A stretch of DNA of 39,220 bases from an uncultured beta proteobacterium. GTDB lineage: Bacteria > Pseudomonadota > Gammaproteobacteria > Burkholderiales > Burkholderiaceae_C. Below are positions 34,334 through 39,220 of the stretch, piece after piece. The stretch spans positions 1 to 39,220 of the forward strand of contig CAILAY010000135.1 of NCBI GenBank assembly GCA_903832285.1. The letters are read 5' to 3'. The position numbers and the translations under genes were made by a program. Each line of letters starts with the position of its first letter. Positions within the stretch are counted from its first letter, which is position 1. The notes below the pieces were generated by a model, which ran no database searches, had not been told where the DNA came from, and saw only the letters and a list, made by a program, of their open reading frames with translations.

Positions 34334-35710
34334 ATGAAAGCCTATCGCGCCTCGCTGCTCTGGTTTGCCCCGCAGAACGACTCGCCAGCCCAAGCCCTCT
34401 TCGAAGAAGACGGCCTGCTGGTGATCGGTCCCGATGCGCGTGGCATGCAGGTTGTGCAGGCTGTCGGGTCGTGGCACGAACTGTCCCCGAGGTATCCCGA
34501 TGTGCCGGTAGAGCAACTTGCGGGGCGCATCATTGCCCCGGGGTTTTTGGACTTGCATGTGCATTTTCCGCAAACCAATGTCATTGGGTCACCGGCGGCG
34601 GGGCTTCTTCCGTGGCTGGAGGATTACACATTCCCCGAGGAAATGCGCTTCGACTCACCGGACTACAGTGCGCAAGCGGCGGCCTTTTTTGTGGCGGAGT
34701 TGCTGCGCAATGGAGTCACCACGGCGCTGTCATTTGCCACATCCCACCCGGCCTCCGTGCAGGCCTTGTTCCGTGAGGCGCAACGCAACAGCTTGCGCAT
34801 GATCACGGGTCTGTGCCTGATGGACCGCCATGCGCCCGCCGCCCTGCTCAATCGCGTCGGCCCTGCGCGTGCGGCCGACGGCGCGCGAAATGCGGCGGAG
34901 CAGAGTTTGCTGGACTCGCAGGCGCTGATTGAGGCATGGCACGGCAAGGAGCGATTGGGCTACGCCATCACGCCGCGCTTCGCTCCCACCAGCACCGACG
35001 CCCAATTGCGCGGAGCAGGCGAGTTGGCCGCGCAATATCCCGACGTGTGGATCCAATCCCACGTGGCCGAAAACAAGGATGAAGTCGCCTGGGCGCGCGA
35101 ACTGTTCCCCGCCTCGCGCAGCTACCTGTCCGTCTACGCCGATTTCGGGCTGATGCGCAATCGCGCCATCTACGCCCATTGCATCCACTTTGACGATGAC
35201 GACCGCGCGTTGATGCGGGAGACCGGCGCCGCCGCTGCGATCAGTCCCACCAGCAACCTTTTTTTGGGTAGCGGCTTTTTCGACTACGAGGCAGCGGACC
35301 GGATCGGTTTTGCGTATGGCCTGGCGAGCGATGTGGGTGGTGGTACATCGTTCAGCCCGTTCCATACCATGCTGGCGGCCTACTACGTGGCGCGCGAGGG
35401 CCAGACCAAGACCGGACTGTCGCTCTCGCCGCAGCACTTGTGGTGGCAGCACACGGCCGGGGCAGCTCGGGCGCTGGGACTGGATGGCAAGAAGGGTCAA
35501 CCTGCCGTTGGCAACCTGTTGCCCGGCTGTGAAGGCGACTTTGTGGTGCTCAACCCCAGGGCGACACCCTTGTTGGCCAGAAAGACGGCCCTTGCCACGA
35601 ACCTGGACGAGTTGCTGTTTTCCATGATTGTTTTGGGTGATGATCGCCTGATCGAAAGGACGGTCATTTCCCAGGCCATCCCGAGCGCCAGCAAATCCGC
35701 TGTCACGTAA
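34334..35710 (+). CDS. guaD: guanine deaminase
   Basis: A 458-residue amidohydrolase that deaminates guanine to xanthine. The metal site starts at PGFLDLHVHFPQTNVIG (HxH), with the guanine-deaminase-typical EDYTFPEEMRF. Further ligands are in QSHVAENKDEVAWA (His), AHCIHFDDDDRALM (His) and LASDVGGGTSFSPF (Asp). It is the third gene of xdhA-xdhB-guaD (18 bases after xdhB) and feeds xanthine into the dehydrogenase. ATG 34334 has GGGAAG upstream. Other amidohydrolases are unlikely given these motifs and the context. Confidence 0.94.
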   Translation: MKAYRASLLWFAPQNDSPAQALFEEDGLLVIGPDARGMQVVQAVGSWHELSPRYPDVPVEQLAGRIIAPGFLDLHVHFPQTNVIGSPAAGLLPWLEDYTFPEEMRFDSPDYSAQAAAFFVAELLRNGVTTALSFATSHPASVQALFREAQRNSLRMITGLCLMDRHAPAALLNRVGPARAADGARNAAEQSLLDSQALIEAWHGKERLGYAITPRFAPTSTDAQLRGAGELAAQYPDVWIQSHVAENKDEVAWARELFPASRSYLSVYADFGLMRNRAIYAHCIHFDDDDRALMRETGAAAAISPTSNLFLGSGFFDYEAADRIGFAYGLASDVGGGTSFSPFHTMLAAYYVAREGQTKTGLSLSPQHLWWQHTAGAARALGLDGKKGQPAVGNLLPGCEGDFVVLNPRATPLLARKTALATNLDELLFSMIVLGDDRLIERTVISQAIPSASKSAVT

Positions 35711-35734
35711 ACTGCCGGTTTCCAAAGGGGTTCC

Positions 35735-35854
35735 ATGCAGGATCCAATGCGCTACGACGGCACGGAACTGATGGCGGGTCGCACCGAGGTTCTTTGCTGC
35801 GGCACGGCCGTGGTCGTGGAACCGGCAGCATCCAACTCCCAGTCGGTCATTTGA
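35735..35854 (+). CDS. possible small ORF, 39 residues, unrecognised
   Basis: ATG 35735 with AAAGGGG about 7 bases upstream opens a 39-codon frame (MQDPMRYDGTELMAGRTEVL, then CCGTAVVVEPAASNSQS). It fills the 163-base gap between guaD and the methyltransferase gene. No known family is recognised. The sequence is not hydrophobic at its start, though it has a short valine stretch after the two Cys. Expression is unproven and it could be a gene remnant. Confidence 0.3.
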   Translation: MQDPMRYDGTELMAGRTEVLCCGTAVVVEPAASNSQSVI

Positions 35855-35873
35855 GCAGCGCAGAGAAACTTCC

Positions 35874-36485
35874 ATGGCCGGCCCGACACAGGAATTTTGG
35901 CAAGAGCGTTTCGAGAAAAAGGAAACAGGTTGGGACCGGGGTGGACCGAGTCCTCAACTGTTGGCGTGGCTGGACAGCGGTGAGTTGCAGCCGTGCCGGG
36001 TGGTGGTTCCCGGCTGCGGCAGCGGCTGGGAAGTTGCAGAACTTGCGCGGCGTGGGTTCGAAGTCGTGGGCATTGACTACACCGCAGCGGCGGTTGACAG
36101 AACTCGGGCACGAGTCACTGAACAGGGTGGTCTGGCTGAAGTTTTGCGGGCCGACGTTTTGAGCTACTTGCCCGCGCAAAAGTTCGATGCCGTCTACGAG
36201 CAGACCTGCCTGTGCGCGTTGCATCCGGCCCACTGGCTGGCCTATTCGCAGCAGTTACATCAGTGGCTCAAGCCCGATGCGTCCTTGTGGGTGATGTTCA
36301 TGCAGATGATCCGTCCAGCGGCAACTCTGGAAGGCGTGATTCAGGGGCCGCCATACCACTGCGACATCAATGCGATGCGGGTGTTATTCCCAGAGCGCGA
36401 TTGGATCTGGCCAAAGCCGCCCTATGCCCAGGTTGCTCACCCCAATCTTTCGCACGAGTTGGCGCTGCGCATGCGGCGGCGATGA
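35874..36485 (+). CDS. TPMT-family S-adenosylmethionine-dependent methyltransferase
   Basis: A 203-residue methyltransferase of the thiopurine/halide methyltransferase group. It starts FWQERFEKKETGWDRGGPSP, a diagnostic opening, and has the SAM motif VVVPGCGSGWEVAELA with the acidic VVGIDYTAAAVDR. The YEQTCLCALHP motif (about residue 105) is typical of the group. Known relatives methylate thiopurines, selenium or tellurium compounds or halides; the substrate here is unknown. Proximity to guanine metabolism is suggestive but may be chance. The next genes are on the other strand. Confidence 0.82.
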   Translation: MAGPTQEFWQERFEKKETGWDRGGPSPQLLAWLDSGELQPCRVVVPGCGSGWEVAELARRGFEVVGIDYTAAAVDRTRARVTEQGGLAEVLRADVLSYLPAQKFDAVYEQTCLCALHPAHWLAYSQQLHQWLKPDASLWVMFMQMIRPAATLEGVIQGPPYHCDINAMRVLFPERDWIWPKPPYAQVAHPNLSHELALRMRRR

Positions 36486-36493
36486 CTGCGCAC

Positions 36494-36751
36494 TCACTTC
36501 GTCTCTGTGGTGTCGATCACGATCGCGCGAAAGTCATTCACGTTGGTAAGGGTCGGGCCGGTGATGTCGGAAGCGCCCAGTGCCTGAAAGACACCGTGGC
36601 TGTCGTTATTGTCCAGGCTGAGTCGCGGGTTGATCCCCGGGGACCCGGGCGTGAGACAGGCGTCGGCAATCTCTCACAGCGCAGGCTGAGCCGACGCAGC
36701 AGTCGCGTCGAACACGGCGCGCAGCGGGGGGCGGCGGTCGATCGCGGTCAT
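36494..36751 (-). pseudogene. second glycerate kinase (MOFRL) remnant: ends kept, middle deleted
   Basis: The start (ATG 36751) encodes MTAIDRRPPLRAVFDATAAS and AQPAL, like the N-terminus of the intact glycerate kinase at 19175-20473 (LLRRMFLAAIGSAQPAL). A TGA follows at about the Cys of the expected ALCVP. The same frame then continues with EIADACLTPGSPGINPRL and SLDNNDSHGVFQALGASDIT plus GPTLTNVNDFRAIVID, the family C-terminus (compare YLDNNDGHGFFGALGDAVVTG). About 340-350 residues are missing between. The TGA probably arose at the deletion join. Its ATG overlaps the stop of the upstream small membrane-protein gene (ATGA). Confidence 0.83.
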
Positions 36752-37053
36752 TGGGAATCTCTTTTCGAATCGGTGGTGTCTTCCTTGGCCACGACGTCGG
36801 TGATATCCGGGATGGCCCCCTTGGCGCCCGTCGCGCCGCCCGCTCCTTTGTCCGTTGGTGCGCCCTTGGCGTGAGCATGAAAACGACCCCACTGTGCGCG
36901 TGGGTTGAAGCGAAACGCCAACGGCGCCACCGGTTCTCCGCGCAACCGTGCCCACAGGGAGCGCAAGCTCCAGAGCATGAACACAAATGCGGCAGCGAAG
37001 ACGAGGCTGGCGACAAACACCAAACCCAAGGTCAACAGCACGATGCGCGACAT
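36748..37053 (-). CDS. small membrane protein, unrecognised
   Basis: A 101-residue protein with one long N-terminal hydrophobic helix (IVLLTLGLVFVASLVFAAAF, extending to MLWSLRSLWARLRG). It is followed by a basic segment and a low-complexity Gly/Ala/Lys-rich tail with acidic end. I chose ATG 37053; the frame is open further upstream. It precedes the glycerate kinase remnant with an overlap and is divergent from the phosphotransferase-kinase fusion gene. Function unknown; short proteins of this layout (helix plus polar tail) are common in Burkholderiales. Confidence 0.6.
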   Translation of the reverse strand: MSRIVLLTLGLVFVASLVFAAAFVFMLWSLRSLWARLRGEPVAPLAFRFNPRAQWGRFHAHAKGAPTDKGAGGATGAKGAIPDITDVVAKEDTTDSKRDSQ

Positions 37054-37211
37054 GATGTGAAACACCAGTGTGATCAGCTTTTCCAAATTCAAACTCCAGA
37101 TCTGTGGCAGAAAACGGTGGCTCCCCAAGCTGTGGCCCGTAGCGCTGAATGCAAGAGCCGCGCAGGCGTGATCGAGCGGTGGACCCATTCGAAATCTGGC
37201 ACCATGCCCAC

Positions 37212-38753
37212 ATGCACGCCACTTTGCCACAGTTGATCGGCGCCTTGTCGCAGCCCTCGCGCTATCCGCACCCGGTGCAGGCGGTGGAACTGGTACAGAC
37301 GCATATCTCCTGGGTCTTGCTGGCGGGGGAGTTCGCTTACAAGATCAAGAAGCCGGTGACCCTGCGGTTCCTGGACTTTGGCACACTGGAGCAGCGCCGA
37401 AAGTATTGCGAAGAAGAACTGCGTTTGAATCGGCGCTTTGCGCCGGACCTGTATCTGGAGGTCGTGGCTATCGCCGGTACCCCCGCCGAGCCGTTGCTGG
37501 GTGGTGCAGGCGACGCCATCGAGTACGCCGTCAAGATGCGGCGCTTTTCCGAGGCGGGACGACTCGATCGGGTGTGCGAGCGCGGTGAGTTGCGGACCGA
37601 ACATCTGACCGATCTTGCGCAAGGCCTGGTGGCATTTCACGAGGCGGCGGCGGCGGCGCCTGACAAATCGATCTTTGGCAGGCCCGACGTAGTGCTCGCG
37701 CCGATGATCGAGAACCTCAGCATCTCGTCGGATTTGCTTCGGGGTGCGGACTGCCAGGACCGGCTCGACGCGCTGCACGCATGGACAAAAGGGCAATGGG
37801 AGCGCTTGACGCCGTCGCTGCAGCAGCGCAAGACTGCGGGCCACGTGAGGGAATGTCATGGCGACCTGCACCTGGGAAACCTCGTGCTGATTGAAGGTCG
37901 GGTGCGCATGTTCGATTGCATCGAATTCAATCCGGACTATCGCTGGATCGACGTGGCGAGTGACATCGCATTCACCTACATGGATCTGGTGCAGCACCAG
38001 CAACCGGGCCTGGCCAACTGGTTTGTGGACCAAGTTTTAAGCGCCAGCGGCGACTACGAAGCGGTGCAACTGCTGCGTTTCTATGCCGTTTACCGCGCAC
38101 TGGTGCGCTCCAAGGTAGCTGCAATCCGCGCCGCTCAGGAGGCGGGGGCGCCAGGCATGGACGCTGCGGACGCCATGCACTACATCGGACTGGCAGAACG
38201 CCTAGTGGCACCGAAGGCGCTGAGGCTGGTCATCACCCATGGTCTGGCGGGCTGCGGAAAGACCACGGCGTCAAGCCAGTTGCTGCTGGATGACGCGGGC
38301 GCGAATACCCTGCGTTTGCGTTCCGACGTGGAGCGCAAGCGGCTGTATGGTCTGACCGCGCTGCAGCGTAGCGGGTCGTCCCTGGACGGCGGCATCTACG
38401 TGGCGGACGCGCACGAGCGCACCTATGGCCGCCTGCTCGATCTGGCACTGATGCTGTTGCTCGCCGGTTGGTCGGTGGTGGTGGATGCGGCATTCCTGCG
38501 GCGTGAAGAACGCGCCCGATTCGCCGCATTGGCACAACGCTGCGGCGCGACATTTGCAATATGCGCGCCCCAGGTCAGCGTGGCGCAATTGCGCGAACGC
38601 ATCAGAGCGCGGCACGCGGCAGGCAGCGATGCATCGGAAGCGACGCTGGAGGTGCTGGAAAGACAGTTGGACTGGATCGAGCCCCTGGACGCCCAGGAGA
38701 ACGCCTGTCGGCTGGTGCAGGCCGGGTCGGCAGAGCGGCAACTTGGCTTATAA
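37212..38753 (+). CDS. aminoglycoside-phosphotransferase-like / AAA kinase fusion protein
   Basis: A 513-residue protein. Residues about 20-330 form a protein-kinase-like phosphotransferase domain (VELVQTHISWVLLAGEFAYK and IKKPVTLRFLDFGTL, with the catalytic loop CHGDLHLGNLVLIEG and metal motif FDCIEFNPDYRWID). Residues about 335-500 form a P-loop NTPase/kinase domain (ITHGLAGCGKTTASSQLLLD). This two-domain family occurs widely in bacteria with no settled function; phosphorylation of a small molecule is presumed. Start at ATG 37212 (MHATLPQLIGAL) fits the family; 37149 is the alternative. It lies upstream of rpsU, in core-genome territory, and is not linked to purine genes. Confidence 0.8.
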   Translation: MHATLPQLIGALSQPSRYPHPVQAVELVQTHISWVLLAGEFAYKIKKPVTLRFLDFGTLEQRRKYCEEELRLNRRFAPDLYLEVVAIAGTPAEPLLGGAGDAIEYAVKMRRFSEAGRLDRVCERGELRTEHLTDLAQGLVAFHEAAAAAPDKSIFGRPDVVLAPMIENLSISSDLLRGADCQDRLDALHAWTKGQWERLTPSLQQRKTAGHVRECHGDLHLGNLVLIEGRVRMFDCIEFNPDYRWIDVASDIAFTYMDLVQHQQPGLANWFVDQVLSASGDYEAVQLLRFYAVYRALVRSKVAAIRAAQEAGAPGMDAADAMHYIGLAERLVAPKALRLVITHGLAGCGKTTASSQLLLDDAGANTLRLRSDVERKRLYGLTALQRSGSSLDGGIYVADAHERTYGRLLDLALMLLLAGWSVVVDAAFLRREERARFAALAQRCGATFAICAPQVSVAQLRERIRARHAAGSDASEATLEVLERQLDWIEPLDAQENACRLVQAGSAERQLGL

Positions 38754-38754
38754 T
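38749..38754 (+). promoter_or_regulatory. probable -10 element for rpsU
   Basis: TATAAT, a perfect -10 hexamer, overlaps the stop of the preceding gene and lies 126 bases before the rpsU ATG. I see no convincing -35 at 17 bases upstream, so the assignment rests on the hexamer and the position. The 38754-38880 leader holds nothing else I can name. Confidence 0.45.
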
Positions 38755-38880
38755 CCACGGCTTTGCTGGCAACCCCCCGTCGGCCTGATCACCATTTAGA
38801 CGGGGAACACAAGCTGAACCTGCGTCCATTGCCCCGATCTCCTTTGACGCACAGGCAGCACATTTGGAAACCATGACGTA

Positions 38881-39093
38881 ATGACCACTATCCGTGTAAA
38901 AGAAAACGAGCCTTTTGACGTAGCGCTGCGCCGCTTCAAGCGCACCATTGAAAAACTGGGCCTGCTGACCGACCTGCGCGCCCGCGAGTTTTACGAAAAG
39001 CCCACCGCCGTGCGCAAGCGCAAGAAGGCCGCCGCGGTGAAGCGCAACTACAAGCGCATTCGCTCGATGCAGTTGCCCAAGAAGCTGTTCTAA
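38881..39093 (+). CDS. rpsU: 30S ribosomal protein S21
   Basis: A 70-residue small basic ribosomal protein. The start [19 protein letters not shown] and [20 protein letters not shown] are characteristic of S21. It binds the 30S subunit near the anti-Shine-Dalgarno region and helps initiation. The usual neighbours in proteobacteria are a GatB/YqeY-family gene and dnaG, and the former starts at 39170. A terminator follows at 39117-39154, so rpsU can be made as a separate transcript. Unlikely to be anything else. Confidence 0.97.
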   Translation: MTTIRVKENEPFDVALRRFKRTIEKLGLLTDLRAREFYEKPTAVRKRKKAAAVKRNYKRIRSMQLPKKLF

Positions 39094-39116
39094 ACAGCGG
39101 CGCAACCGCCCAAACA

Positions 39117-39154
39117 AGCCTGCTTGAGGACGCTTCAGCAGGCTTTTTGTTTTG
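39117..39154 (+). terminator. intrinsic terminator after rpsU
   Basis: AGCCTGCT pairs with AGCAGGCT around a 12-base loop (TGA and TTC at its ends may pair in part), followed by TTTTTGTTTTG. This is a regular rho-independent terminator 24 bases after the rpsU stop, and it separates rpsU from the next gene. Confidence 0.85.
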
Positions 39155-39169
39155 TCCCAAGGAATCACC

Positions 39170-39220
39170 ATGACACTCAAAGAACAGATCACCGAAGACA
39201 TGAAAACCGCGATGCGCGCC
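39170..39220 (+). CDS. GatB/YqeY domain protein, N-terminal fragment (cut by window edge)
   Basis: Seventeen codons (MTLKEQITEDMKTAMRA) with AAGGAAT just upstream. This is the characteristic start of YqeY-like proteins, which carry a GatB-like domain and are commonly encoded after rpsU and before dnaG. Function is not well defined. Assignment relies on the short motif plus the location. Confidence 0.8.
   Translation, partial: MTLKEQITEDMKTAMRA

Noticed and set aside
31910..34573. Long open frame (887 codons) on the minus strand opposite xdhB and guaD
   Set aside because: It mirrors the codon pattern of strongly supported xdhB; the translation is His/Arg-rich with no recognisable domain.
36485..36760. 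Plus-strand frames between the methyltransferase and the membrane protein gene as new small genes
   Set aside because: The minus strand explains the segment fully as a glycerate kinase remnant.
1..39220. CRISPR arrays, tRNA or rRNA genes, prophage
   Set aside because: I saw no regularly spaced repeats, no cloverleaf-like tRNA sequence, no rRNA motifs and no phage structural genes.

Overview
This window is a moderately GC-rich bacterial chromosome segment. It looks betaproteobacterial, most likely Burkholderiales near Comamonadaceae. That placement is inferred from the mix of a membrane-bound PuuD-type urate hydroxylase, an XdhAB/guanine deaminase cluster with a BMP-type ABC transporter, and an rpsU-yqeY right edge. 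No database search was possible.

Left part (1-8.4 kb): a decaying carbohydrate-degradation locus. The minus-strand operon reads GH127-like glycosidase (intact), GH13 amylase-like gene (broken and fused to the tail of an esterase), a complete secreted esterase, and a GH92 alpha-mannosidase gene with an internal deletion whose 3' end is cut off by an IS30-family element running off the left edge. A divergent AraC-type regulator (5991-6842) probably controls it. Next come a secreted SGNH hydrolase, a polysaccharide-deacetylase remnant and a degenerate membrane ORF. A Nudix/metallo-beta-lactamase fusion gene separates this region from the next.

Central part (10.2-35.7 kb): an almost complete purine-to-glycerate catabolic island. 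Uptake functions are an NCS2 urate/xanthine-type permease, a Tsx-like outer-membrane channel and a BMP-family ABC transporter (lipoprotein, two permeases, double ATPase). Catabolic steps are guanine deaminase, xanthine dehydrogenase XdhAB, urate hydroxylase PuuD, hydroxyisourate hydrolase UraH, and a UraD-allantoate amidohydrolase fusion. Glyoxylate then goes through Gcl, Hyi, GlxR and a MOFRL-type glycerate kinase into glycolysis. Allantoinase, the last ureidoglycolate step and XdhC are not in the window. Three regulators sit inside it: a GntR protein and two LysR proteins. I see three copies of a palindrome (AAAGTGTATACACTTT type) next to permease, puuD and gntR/uraH, a second palindrome (CATACGCT-N2-AGCGTATG) next to xdhA/lysR and upstream of the tsx-like gene, and a third at the lysR/gcl divergence. 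Together they suggest two or three overlapping regulons covering the island.

Right part (35.7-39.2 kb): a TPMT-family methyltransferase, the remnant of a second glycerate kinase (both ends kept, middle deleted), a small membrane protein, a phosphotransferase-AAA kinase fusion, and then core genome: rpsU with a clear terminator and the start of a GatB/YqeY-family gene.

The most unusual points are the operator families, including a LysR-start-like leader ORF upstream of tsx; an M20 hydrolase in the ureide operon that has lost two of its five expected metal ligands; the UraD-AllC fusion that skips the allantoinase step; and at least four pseudogenes made by internal deletions.
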